Source: an uncultured Treponema sp.
Lineage (GTDB): Bacteria > Spirochaetota > Spirochaetia > Treponematales > Treponemataceae
Assembly (NCBI GenBank): GCA_905372205.1
Contig: CAJPOH010000039.1
Span: 1 to 7,444, forward strand
Direction: 5' to 3'
DNA: 7,444 bases
A program made the position numbers and the translations under genes. A model generated the notes under the pieces. That model was not told the DNA's origin and searched no databases. It saw only the letters and a list, made by a program, of their open reading frames with translations. Shown here piece after piece: positions 1 through 6,721 of the stretch; positions within the stretch are counted from its first letter, which is position 1; each line of letters begins with the position of its first letter.

Positions 1-16
1 ATGTACTGCCCCCATT

Positions 17-128
17 CTGTACAGCATTGGGTGTGCAAACCCCGCTATATTGCGTGTGCGTGCTGTACAGCATTGGGGTTGAATGCTGTACAGCAACGAG
101 GTGCTGTGCCCCGCTATATCGCATCTGC
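17..128. repeat. Cluster of short repeats built on TGCTGTACAGCA and CCCCGCTATAT
   Basis: The 15-base word CTGTACAGCATTGGG occurs identically at 17-31 and 63-77. The 12-base perfect palindrome TGCTGTACAGCA occurs at 61-72 and 84-95, and an 11/12 copy lies at 15-26. The word CCCCGCTATAT occurs at 40-50 and 109-119, each time downstream of a palindrome copy and followed by a T/C-GCG or GCAT sequence. The layout suggests two degenerate copies of one unit (17-59 and 63-128), the second enlarged by an extra palindrome copy at 84-95. No protein is supported here. The role is unknown; such arrays commonly arise from intergenic dispersed repeats, which is inference. The array may continue to the left of the window. 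Confidence 0.7.
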
Positions 129-344
129 ATTCTTAAACAGAATTGCATCGCAATACATGCGTGTTTTGCATGGATAGTCAAAAACTTCTTTTACTTCATC
201 TTGAGTTATTTTTTGATTGCCTTTTATTGAAATGATATAATCTGCTTTCTTTTCTGTTATTTTATGGAAGTAGTAATTAATTCGACAGCAAATTAATCGC
301 ATATCTTCTATAAATTCTCTATCTTTTGATACGTTACCATCCAA
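114..344 (-). pseudogene. Decayed transposase fragment, ISAs1-like
   Basis: Only the middle of this open frame looks like protein-coding debris. The translation of about 171-263 reads KITEKKADYIISIKGNQ and then KITQDEVKEVFDYP. This resembles the stretch around the KGNQ motif of ISAs1-family (H-repeat-associated) DDE transposases, where an EK(I/G)ADYVLAVKGNQ-like strand is followed by a D/E-rich helix. The expected preceding catalytic segment (IDAMGCQK-like) is only faintly visible in the residues before it, and nothing of the N-terminal or C-terminal domains remains. Full-length members are roughly 350-400 aa, so this is a remnant of less than a tenth. The frame has no good start (TTG, no ribosome site), and its stop falls inside the CCCCGCTATAT repeat copy at 109-119, so both ends are accidental. 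The family assignment is from memory of the motif. Confidence 0.55.
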
Positions 345-438
345 CCGTAACTTATTGCAAGTTGAAAAGGGGATGAGCTACCATCAGCGACGGCTTACTA
401 GACCTAACGCATGAATGAAATGCTCCGCTTTGACACGT

Positions 439-460
439 TGCGATAGCGAATGCTATCGCA
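439..460. repeat. Perfect 9-bp hairpin inside the structured element
   Basis: TGCGATAGC at 439-447 and GCTATCGCA at 452-460 are exact reverse complements around a 4-base GAAT loop. No U-run follows on either strand, so it is not an intrinsic terminator. It lies inside the outer stem of the 371-551 element. Confidence 0.8.
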
Positions 461-482
461 TTCCAATAAATTTCCTCTCGTC

Positions 483-502
483 GCCACTCCGTAAGGAGTG
501 GC
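483..502. repeat. Perfect 8-bp hairpin with GTAA loop
   Basis: GCCACTCC at 483-490 and GGAGTGGC at 495-502 pair perfectly. The plus-strand loop GTAA (GUAA in RNA) fits the GNRA tetraloop pattern, whereas the minus-strand loop TTAC does not. It has no adjacent U-run. It is the second inner hairpin of the 371-551 element. Confidence 0.8.
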
Positions 503-585
503 TGCTACACTGGCAGTACGCCTAGTAGCTGTCACTGACAATAGCCTAACCTTAATCAGCAGTTCTTTAAATCTTCTAAAAATAA

Positions 586-612
586 AAAAGGACTACATTT
601 AGTAGTCCTTTT
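586..612 (-). terminator. Intrinsic terminator of gltS
   Basis: An 11-bp perfect stem (586-596 with 602-612, core GGACTAC/GTAGTCC) surrounds a 5-base loop. On the minus strand the stem runs into a T-rich tract (CTTTTTTATTTTTAG). It begins 22 bases past the gltS stop codon and ends that transcript. Because the stem is flanked by A on one side and T on the other, it could also act in the opposite direction, but no plus-strand gene reads into it. Confidence 0.85.
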
Positions 613-634
613 CACGATAAGCTAAAGAAAGTTT

Positions 635-1999
635 TTATTGAACTAATGCTAAAGTACCACTTATAATCATAACATTGAATAAGTCTATAAACAAAGAACC
701 AACTATAGGAACCACAAAGAAAGCAATTTCTGAATATCCATATTTTTCGCAAACAGAACCCATATTTGCCATAGCATTAGGAGTTGCTGCAAAACCAAAA
801 CCAATATGTCCTGAAGTTATAACTGCAGCGTCATAATCTCGCCCCATAACGTTGAACGTAACAAATCTTGCAAAAACATACATCAATACAATCTGAGCTC
901 CTAGAATTATAAAAAGAGGTACAGCTAAATCAACCAATTTCCATAATTCAAGAGAAACTAATGCCATTGCTAAAAACAAGTTTAAGGCAACACTTCCCAA
1001 AGTATCCATAGCTTCCATTTCCACTTTGAACAACTTAGTTGCATCTGCAATATTTCTAATTACTGCAGCAACCAGCATTGTGCCAATATAAATAGGAAAC
1101 TGAGTTTTTGTTGAAAGACTATTTAAGTGATTTGTTATAAAAATGCCAATTCCCACTGCCACAACCAACACCATAAAGGAAGATGCAATTTTCTCACTAT
1201 TTAAAGTGTGTTCCAAACTAGGTTTGGTGTTATCTGCTTCTAGCATTGTAGCCTTTGTGTGAATCACTTCTTCATGGACTTTCACAATTTCTTCCGTTTT
1301 TTTGTGCTTTGAAAAAAGTCTCTTAAAGAAAGGTCTATTGTCCACCACTGGTACTGTAGTTACCTCTGTTGTTTGTTTTATTATGCTACCTGATTCATCG
1401 ACCTTGACCTGAATGTTTGTATGCGTAGGAGAAAGATTGTATTTGTTGATCAAACTATTTCCAACAGGTCCACCCATTATTGAGCTTATTATAGAACTAA
1501 AAGTTGGAACTGCAACAGCAAGAGTTAATGCTCCCAATGTTCCATCTGGATCAACTAACGGAGCAAAAGCTGCCGCAGTGCCAAAACCACCTGTAAAAGA
1601 AGTGGAGCCAAGCATAACAGCAAGTTTTGGATTAAAATCAATTAAATATGCAACACCCTGAGCTACAACATGTTGCAAAACTGCAAGAGAAACAGCTACA
1701 GTTAAAAATATGAAAACCTTTATCCCACCCTTTTTTAATACAGAAAAACCTGCATTATAACCAACAGTGGTAAAAAACATCACCATCCAATACTCTTGCA
1801 ATGTCTTATCAAATTTGATGTTAATAACACCTGTATTGTGACCAATCAATGATATAATTGCAAATAAAAAGCCCCCGATTATAGGGGCTGGTATACAATA
1901 TTTTTGGAAAAATTTGACATGGTCTTTTAAATACCTACCAATTAGTAACCACACAACTGCGAAACCCAAAGATTGGTACATATTCATTGCGATATTCAT
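635..1999 (-). CDS. gltS: Sodium/glutamate symporter GltS, with enlarged central loop
   Basis: This is an inner-membrane carrier of the ESS family that takes up glutamate with sodium ions. The 454-aa product aligns by eye with E. coli GltS along its length: KYCIPAPIIGGFL near residue 33 matches KYTIPEPVAGGLL, FFTTVGYNA near 75 matches FFATIGLNA, LNLFLAMALVSLELWKL near 339 matches LSLFLAMALMGLKLWEL, and the C-terminal GHIGFGFAATPNAMANM (397-413) and VPIVGSLFIDLFN (430-442) are close to their counterparts. The two re-entrant-loop motifs are TGGFGTAAA (136-144) and GFGFAATPN (400-408). The first has Phe where E. coli has His (GGHGTGAA). The protein is about 50 aa longer than E. coli GltS (401 aa) because of a hydrophilic, charged loop at about 190-268 between the two halves. 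It has its own promoter and terminator, so it appears monocistronic. Confidence 0.95.
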   Translation of the reverse strand: MNIAMNMYQSLGFAVVWLLIGRYLKDHVKFFQKYCIPAPIIGGFLFAIISLIGHNTGVINIKFDKTLQEYWMVMFFTTVGYNAGFSVLKKGGIKVFIFLTVAVSLAVLQHVVAQGVAYLIDFNPKLAVMLGSTSFTGGFGTAAAFAPLVDPDGTLGALTLAVAVPTFSSIISSIMGGPVGNSLINKYNLSPTHTNIQVKVDESGSIIKQTTEVTTVPVVDNRPFFKRLFSKHKKTEEIVKVHEEVIHTKATMLEADNTKPSLEHTLNSEKIASSFMVLVVAVGIGIFITNHLNSLSTKTQFPIYIGTMLVAAVIRNIADATKLFKVEMEAMDTLGSVALNLFLAMALVSLELWKLVDLAVPLFIILGAQIVLMYVFARFVTFNVMGRDYDAAVITSGHIGFGFAATPNAMANMGSVCEKYGYSEIAFFVVPIVGSLFIDLFNVMIISGTLALVQ

Positions 2000-2006
2000 A
2001 AATAGG

Positions 2007-2012
2007 CCTCCC
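2007..2012 (-). promoter_or_regulatory. Ribosome binding site fixing the gltS start
   Basis: On the minus strand GGGAGG sits 7 bases ahead of the ATG at 1999. Two more in-frame ATG codons follow at residues 5 and 7; their distance from this site (19 and 25 bases) is too long, so the first ATG is preferred. Confidence 0.75.
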
Positions 2013-2048
2013 TGAGCCTTATTGCCATTTCGACAACTGTTTGCTAGG

Positions 2049-2075
2049 ATAATACTAATACGTTATTTGTGTCAA
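2049..2075 (-). promoter_or_regulatory. Candidate promoter of gltS
   Basis: Reading the minus strand, a perfect -35 box TTGACA (2070-2075) is followed by TATTAT (2049-2054) after 15 bases, or by TATCCT (2046-2051) after 18 bases. Either would start transcription some 35-40 bases before the gltS start codon. A second TATAAT lies upstream at 2083-2088 but lacks a convincing -35 partner. The site sits between the terminator of the preceding lipoprotein unit and gltS, as expected for an independent transcript. Confidence 0.6.
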
Positions 2076-2135
2076 GGTAAGCATTATAAGGACTTTTTTG
2101 TATCTTTTAGAGAGTATCATTTTATTTGTGACAAC

Positions 2136-2172
2136 AAAAAAGGAACATCTAAAAACTAGATGTTCCTTTTTT
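2136..2172 (-). terminator. Strong intrinsic terminator after the 956-aa lipoprotein gene
   Basis: A perfect 16-bp stem (2136-2151 with 2157-2172, core GGAACATCTA/TAGATGTTCC) closes a 5-base loop. On the minus strand it ends in a run of six T followed by GTTGT. It starts 3 bases after the stop codon of the lipoprotein gene and separates that unit from gltS. Confidence 0.9.
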
Positions 2173-2175
2173 CTC

Positions 2176-5046
2176 TTAGAGAATAAGTTTTAGTTTATAT
2201 GTGTAACAAAGCTCATTGTTTGTCAAAATTGGAATTACTATTTCAAGAGGATTTTCTTTAGTTAAACTAGACACATCAATTTCACTTTTATACCATATCC
2301 AGTCTCCGTCATCTTCCAATTTTTCTGGCTTAGTTTGATAACTTTGATATTCATTATTTTGACTAGGTAAATATTTATAGGATGTTAAATCATTATCCAA
2401 ACCAAAGGCGACATAAAGCTTGTTGTTCTTTAGTTTTGATTTATCAACTTTTATCTCATCATAAGCATAAGTTGTTAAGTCAGAAACTCTCTCTGGCTCT
2501 TTATCACCATATAAAACAGGAATATAATTATATGTCCTAGTCCATTTACCAAAATTATCATCAGTCTCACCATTTTCTGCCACAACAAAAATCTCAACCT
2601 TTGTAGGTCTTTCATCATAGAAAGAAATATCTGCCCAATGTCTACCTAGATTATCAGTTTGCATTTCTTTAATCTCAAGAGTTTGATCTCCTTTCATTTT
2701 CAGGGTATTTCCTTTATAGTCAATCATTCTATACTTAACTTTTGCACGAGGAGAAAAAGTTGTTGCATTAAGCTCTACCGTCTTTAAACCATATTCTCGA
2801 ACAGTTCCTGCTGCTTCATTTTTCCACGATTTAGCTTTTTCATGATATATATATGGTCTTCCACTTATATAAAGGAATTCAGCGTTATCTTCTTTCACCT
2901 TTTTTCCTGTAAGATAGCATTCAAAGTCTGTAACCCTATATTTATCTTTATTTGCTTCATTTGGATGTAATCTAATTATGTATTTCTTATATGTGCCATC
3001 AGTTGGAAGCAATACGTTATGTTCTGTTGCATAGATATCTCTTCCTAATTGAGTATTATGAGATTTATAAATTTCACAATTCATTAAACCATCTTCAGGT
3101 CCAATTTCAACCTTTCCTAAAACATCCTCATAAGCGTTAATAGAAAGCTCGGAAAGTTCTCCATCTATAGGTTCATCTACCCTATAACCACTAGCCTTAG
3201 GAAGCCCTCTGTCAATATAGCACCTCACATTAGGAATTGTAGGTTTATTACCTGAGTTTTTGATCTTGAATTGCAAGACAAGATTTGAATATTTTGTGGT
3301 ATCTTCAGGAAAGACTTCAATTTTAACAGGATGTTCTAGTTTATCAGTAAAAGTTTTTGAACATGTGAAACTTCTAAGTTTTATCTGACCTTCTAACGTT
3401 TCAGCTTTGGTGCTTGCCTGTTCTGCTCCATCAATGTAAAGCTTCACATTTGCAATTACATATTGTCCATTGCCAGCTGCATGGCAACCCAATTTAATTT
3501 CAGCTTTTCCTTCTGTGTTTCCATCAAATATATGAACTGGCTCACTTCCGTCATTTAAGTGATTAGTAAATGTATCTTCAAAACTGTTTTCGATAATTGA
3601 ACGCTTACCATGACCGTTTACAGTAAAAAGAGTAACACGTTTTTGCGGAATAGGAGGCAAAGAGCCACCTGTTTGCAAATTGAACTTCCATTCAACAGAA
3701 GGTGCTTTGCTTTCGTTTTTAGATGTAAACTTAATACTTACAAGTTTTTCAGTTGCAGTCAAACCTTCAATTTTCTTTTTAACCACATAATTAACACCAC
3801 CAATCCATTTAGGATCTTCTTCAATTGTCTGTTCATCTCCATCAATTTCAACTTTTTCTACTAGAAAGTCCCGTGTATATTCATCCATTGTTATTTTGAT
3901 CTCAGCACTTGCATCTTTCACTTTCCAAGTAGGGGGCGTGCTTGTAGTAAGTTTATTCAAAAAAGTAAGAGATGGAAGTTCATCATCATCTGCAATCATA
4001 AGGCGTGGCTTTATTTTTTTCGCTTGAACATTAGAATTTCCCTTGACCTTAAAATTAAAATGATTTTCTGCAATATCATTATCTTGAGGAGTAACCACTA
4101 TAGAAATATCATCACCATCTGTCATATTAGCTAAAGAAACCACATGACTTAACTTAGAGCCCCCATCATAGCTTTTAATTTTAGCTGTGATATCTTGCCC
4201 ATTTAGCAATATCTTTTTAAGAGGTTTATCATCATTAGAAATAGTTAAATCTAAAGCATTGCCATCTACATCAAATTTCTGCACTTCATAAGGAACAAAA
4301 CTACCATCTATTTTCTCACCTAAAGGTACTACACTTTTACCAAAATCGTTTAGCCTAAAATCCACAAAGATTCTTTTTTTGATTTTAATTTTACCTTTCC
4401 AGTTTTGCCATTTTCCTTTTTTTGCAGGTACACTCAAATTAACTACAGTGTTCCCATCATCTGCAATTTCGATGGATTGTAAGATCTTTGTGCCATCTTT
4501 AATCCAAACTCTCATTTTTTGTGGCGTATTCTCATCTTTATATGTGAATTTACCAACAATATCTCTTGCGTGAATGTGTCCTCTGCTATCAGTAGAAGTT
4601 GTCAAAGAAAGCACGCTAGATTCAACATCTTTCACTTCATTTCCATTAATGCTAAGGTATGCTAGCTTGAGAGTGGGTAAATCTGCTTCATTTATAAACT
4701 TCACTTTGACGATTGTAGTCTCTTCTATTGTGAGCTTATAAGTATAAGCATCTCCGTTGACAACTTCTTCAACTCCACCTTCCTTTTTCTTTATCCATTT
4801 TTCTATTGAATATTCATCATCTGGTGTCGCTGTAAAGATGACTTCATCTCCCTTTTTCAATTCTTTCTTACTTTGTATTGCCTCTCCATTGACTGTTGCT
4901 ATAAGAGAGCCTCCCTCATTACCTTCAACAAAGTAATACAACACAATTTTGCTATTAGGAGTATCCAATTCTTGAGAATGAGGACAAGAAATAAAGACTC
5001 CCGATAAAATCAACAACACTGCAAACCATTTTGTTAAACTTTTCAT
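2176..5046 (-). CDS. Large modular lipoprotein with one divergent InlB-type repeat
   Basis: I do not recognise a named gene. The 956-aa product starts with a lipoprotein signal: KSLTK, a hydrophobic core, and a lipobox-like FISC with Cys21 as the predicted lipidated residue. Residues about 34-118 (GSLIATVNG, then KKGDEVIFTATPDDEYSIEKW) fit the bacterial divergent InlB B-repeat fold, a small beta domain of surface proteins. After this come at least three degenerate, beta-rich modules at about 262-340, 384-462 and 517-602. Each has a K-x-I/L-x-I/L-x-G strand (KKILLNGQD, VEKVEIDGDE, VKLYIDGAE), a K-rich middle, and a closing strand (FNFKVKG, WKFNLQTGG, LQFKIKNSG). The remaining third (about 605-956) has no family I can name. 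The start ATG has AGGAG 5 bases upstream. It lies 97 bp after the 486-aa lipoprotein gene and is closed by a strong terminator, so the two are probably co-expressed. A surface or periplasmic binding role is inference. Confidence 0.85.
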   Translation of the reverse strand: MKSLTKWFAVLLILSGVFISCPHSQELDTPNSKIVLYYFVEGNEGGSLIATVNGEAIQSKKELKKGDEVIFTATPDDEYSIEKWIKKKEGGVEEVVNGDAYTYKLTIEETTIVKVKFINEADLPTLKLAYLSINGNEVKDVESSVLSLTTSTDSRGHIHARDIVGKFTYKDENTPQKMRVWIKDGTKILQSIEIADDGNTVVNLSVPAKKGKWQNWKGKIKIKKRIFVDFRLNDFGKSVVPLGEKIDGSFVPYEVQKFDVDGNALDLTISNDDKPLKKILLNGQDITAKIKSYDGGSKLSHVVSLANMTDGDDISIVVTPQDNDIAENHFNFKVKGNSNVQAKKIKPRLMIADDDELPSLTFLNKLTTSTPPTWKVKDASAEIKITMDEYTRDFLVEKVEIDGDEQTIEEDPKWIGGVNYVVKKKIEGLTATEKLVSIKFTSKNESKAPSVEWKFNLQTGGSLPPIPQKRVTLFTVNGHGKRSIIENSFEDTFTNHLNDGSEPVHIFDGNTEGKAEIKLGCHAAGNGQYVIANVKLYIDGAEQASTKAETLEGQIKLRSFTCSKTFTDKLEHPVKIEVFPEDTTKYSNLVLQFKIKNSGNKPTIPNVRCYIDRGLPKASGYRVDEPIDGELSELSINAYEDVLGKVEIGPEDGLMNCEIYKSHNTQLGRDIYATEHNVLLPTDGTYKKYIIRLHPNEANKDKYRVTDFECYLTGKKVKEDNAEFLYISGRPYIYHEKAKSWKNEAAGTVREYGLKTVELNATTFSPRAKVKYRMIDYKGNTLKMKGDQTLEIKEMQTDNLGRHWADISFYDERPTKVEIFVVAENGETDDNFGKWTRTYNYIPVLYGDKEPERVSDLTTYAYDEIKVDKSKLKNNKLYVAFGLDNDLTSYKYLPSQNNEYQSYQTKPEKLEDDGDWIWYKSEIDVSSLTKENPLEIVIPILTNNELCYTYKLKLIL

Positions 5047-5071
5047 AACAACTCCTAAAAATAGCTTATGA

Positions 5072-5124
5072 GTATCTTAAAAAATGGATTGGTGCAGAAA
5101 TCTTATGTTAGTTTTTCAAGATAC
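5072..5124. repeat. Imperfect inverted repeat between the two lipoprotein genes
   Basis: GTATCTTAAAAAA at 5072-5084 pairs with TTTTTCAAGATAC at 5112-5124 with a single mismatch (5079/5117), leaving a 27-base loop. No T-run follows on the minus strand, so it is not a standard terminator. It occupies the leader of the 956-aa lipoprotein gene, ending 26 bases upstream of the start codon. It might be an attenuating RNA structure, a processing site, or an operator; none can be chosen from sequence alone. Confidence 0.45.
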
Positions 5125-5143
5125 CCAATCAAAAAACCTTATT

Positions 5144-6604
5144 TTAATGAGATAAATTAAATGTATAGTACGCAACAGCACTTCCATCTTCTGATTTAAT
5201 TTCTATAAGAAGCGGAGCATTGGCATATACAAGTTTAATCCTGCCCATAACAATATATGGATCATCCAAACTATCTTTATCAGCTCCATATTTAACAACA
5301 GCTTTATCAGAGACTACAATAAATAGGTCAGTAATCTTTTCAATAGCTACACCAGCATCAACTTTTCCAACTGCTAATATGGGTTTATCAGCAGTTCCAT
5401 CATGACTTGCATCTTTGGTTATTTCCAACTTTGCATTCTTAGCATTCAATATTATGGTGTCGCTTAAACCTGCGTCTTTATTAAAAAGGAAGGAACTTTT
5501 TGGAATACTTACCTCAAGTAACTCAGCTTGATTGTTTCTTACGCAAAATCTTATTTTAAGATCAAGTCTCTGCCAAGCAACAGAAGATTTAGGTGAAATA
5601 ATTAGCTTAAATTTTGCATCTTGTCCTGCTTTAACAAGTGTTGCCAAATCAAACTCTTCATCATCTTTCACTTCCCTAAAAGAAGAATTTTCTTCATATT
5701 CAAAACGAATTTCTGCAGATGGAATTATAAAATCTCCTGTCTTATTAGAAGTAAGCTCATACTCTAAATCAGCCTTTTTAAATTTTTTATCTCCTTGCAA
5801 AGATGCAAGTTCCATCTCTATGCTAGCTTCAGCAATAAAACTTGAACTATCTAACTGAGCATTAACATCATCTTTGTAGTCAGAGGTTAAAAGAAGTAGC
5901 TTCTTAAATCTAATTTCATTTTTCGCACCAAGTTGAGCATAACTTCTTCTCACTTTGATTGTCTTAGTCCAAGCTTTATAGGTTGGAGTTCTTGTTGTAG
6001 AAAGGACTAAGTCTTTAACTTCTCCTTCAGCTATAGTAGGAATTGCTTGAACAGAAAGAGTCTTTTTCAACTCTTGAGTGTTTTCTCCTTTGAATTTGAT
6101 GTCTACAGTATTCTTATCAACAGTAGTTTTTTCGTTTGGAATAAGACAATTCCAAACAGCTTCTTCTATGTCTACATCAGCCTCACAAATACTCAAAGAC
6201 TCAACTTCAACATCCTTGTCTTGAAAATTCTGTTTTTCTCTTCTAACTTTGACAATCTTTTTCCAAGCCTTAAACACGTCTGTTTCTGTTGTAGAAAGCT
6301 CTAAATCTTTTGTTTCTTCTTCCGCTATTGAAGTAATTTCTTTCACCTGCAATGTTGCAAGCAAAGTTTGAACAGCTTTAATCTCTCCTTTAAACACAAT
6401 GTCAACATTTCTTTTCAACACACTATCTTTTTCAGATGGAATATCACGTGTCCATTCAACTTTTTTAACATCCACAGGAAGACCATGAATACTCAAAGAT
6501 TCAACCTCTACATCTTTTTTTAAATTTCCCCCACTTTCACCACTGTGATCACAAGAAAAAATAAAAAACAAAGAAATAAGGAACAAAAACATACTACGTT
6601 TCAT
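5144..6604 (-). CDS. Lipoprotein with two tandem ~90-aa repeats
   Basis: I do not recognise a named gene. The 486-aa product starts with MKRSM, a hydrophobic stretch and FIFSC, making Cys18 the likely lipidated residue, followed by a Gly/Ser-rich tether (SGESGGN). Residues 31-122 and 131-220 are tandem repeats: both open with DVEVESLSI, carry an NVDIVFKGE/TVDIKFKGE strand, an IAEEETKDLELSTT/IAEGEVKDLVLSTT stretch, and close with AWKKIVKVRR/AWTKTIKVRR. Residues about 228-486 are beta-rich with no repeat I can recognise and end in YYTFNLSH. AGGAG lies 6 bases before the ATG. A weak -10-like TATAAG (6633-6638, minus strand) has no good -35 box. It lies upstream of, and probably in one transcript with, the 956-aa lipoprotein. 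Membrane anchoring is predicted; ligand and function are unknown. Confidence 0.88.
   Translation of the reverse strand: MKRSMFLFLISLFFIFSCDHSGESGGNLKKDVEVESLSIHGLPVDVKKVEWTRDIPSEKDSVLKRNVDIVFKGEIKAVQTLLATLQVKEITSIAEEETKDLELSTTETDVFKAWKKIVKVRREKQNFQDKDVEVESLSICEADVDIEEAVWNCLIPNEKTTVDKNTVDIKFKGENTQELKKTLSVQAIPTIAEGEVKDLVLSTTRTPTYKAWTKTIKVRRSYAQLGAKNEIRFKKLLLLTSDYKDDVNAQLDSSSFIAEASIEMELASLQGDKKFKKADLEYELTSNKTGDFIIPSAEIRFEYEENSSFREVKDDEEFDLATLVKAGQDAKFKLIISPKSSVAWQRLDLKIRFCVRNNQAELLEVSIPKSSFLFNKDAGLSDTIILNAKNAKLEITKDASHDGTADKPILAVGKVDAGVAIEKITDLFIVVSDKAVVKYGADKDSLDDPYIVMGRIKLVYANAPLLIEIKSEDGSAVAYYTFNLSH
5945..6214 (-). repeat. Coding repeat 2 of the 486-aa lipoprotein
   Basis: This encodes residues 131-220, the second copy of the DVEVESLSI...KVRR module. 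Its start lies exactly 100 codons after that of copy 1. Protein identity by eye is roughly half, so the copies are old or under divergent selection rather than a fresh duplication. Confidence 0.8.
6239..6514 (-). repeat. Coding repeat 1 of the 486-aa lipoprotein
   Basis: This encodes residues 31-122, the membrane-proximal copy of the module, starting just after the lipidated Cys and its short tether. Its partner begins after an 8-residue linker (EKQNFQDK). Confidence 0.8.
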
Positions 6605-6721
6605 AAAACTCTCCTAAATATGTAGATATCATCTTATACACAATTGGTGTAGACAACATCCACAACAGTATTTACGAGTATAAAGCTAGTTTTGTTAATT
6701 GTCTAGTCTTATGACATGTAA

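Larger units (their letters stand above)
371..551. repeat. Structured intergenic element with long imperfect inverted repeat and inner hairpins
   Basis: The segments 384-403 and 520-538 are inverted repeats: 389-403 pairs with 520-533 with one bulge (395) and few non-Watson-Crick positions, and 384-387 pairs with 535-538. Pairing continues outward at 377-380 with 542-545 and more weakly to 371-372 with 550-551. Read as minus-strand RNA, most of the A-C mismatches (402/521, 388/534, 383/539, 382/540, 381/541) become G-U pairs, which slightly favours a minus-strand product. Enclosed are two perfect hairpins (439-460 and 483-502). The block is visibly richer in G+C than its flanks and holds no plausible reading frame. 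It could be a dispersed repeat of the REP/MITE kind or a structured RNA; the sequence alone does not decide. Confidence 0.55.

Noticed and set aside
17..95. Palindrome copies as a CRISPR array
   Set aside because: The copies are only 12-15 bases, irregularly spaced (46 and 23 bases), and no regular 23-47 base repeat with unique spacers is seen.
27..230. Plus-strand open frame through the left repeat cluster
   Set aside because: It runs across the repeats and antisense to the transposase remnant, is Cys-rich without any recognisable motif, and has no ribosome binding site.
439..502. Hairpins at 439-460 and 483-502 as intrinsic terminators
   Set aside because: Neither is followed by a T-run on either strand, and the adjacent gene already has a strong terminator at 586-612.
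402..550. Possible integron attC site (ACCTAAC at 402-408, GCCTAAC at 544-550 match the RYYYAAC core)
   Set aside because: Both cores point the same way; no opposed GTTRRRY partner lies at a suitable distance in 340-560. The 7-base degenerate core is expected by chance about once per kilobase.
1413..1661. Plus-strand open frame inside gltS
   Set aside because: It is antisense to a well-conserved coding region and has no family features. The same applies to the other plus-strand frames inside the two lipoprotein genes.
6637..6651. TACAC/GTGTA inverted repeat near a -10-like box upstream of the 486-aa lipoprotein as an operator
   Set aside because: Only 5 bp per arm around a 5-base loop; this occurs easily by chance in AT-rich intergenic DNA and there is no convincing -35 box to pair with it.
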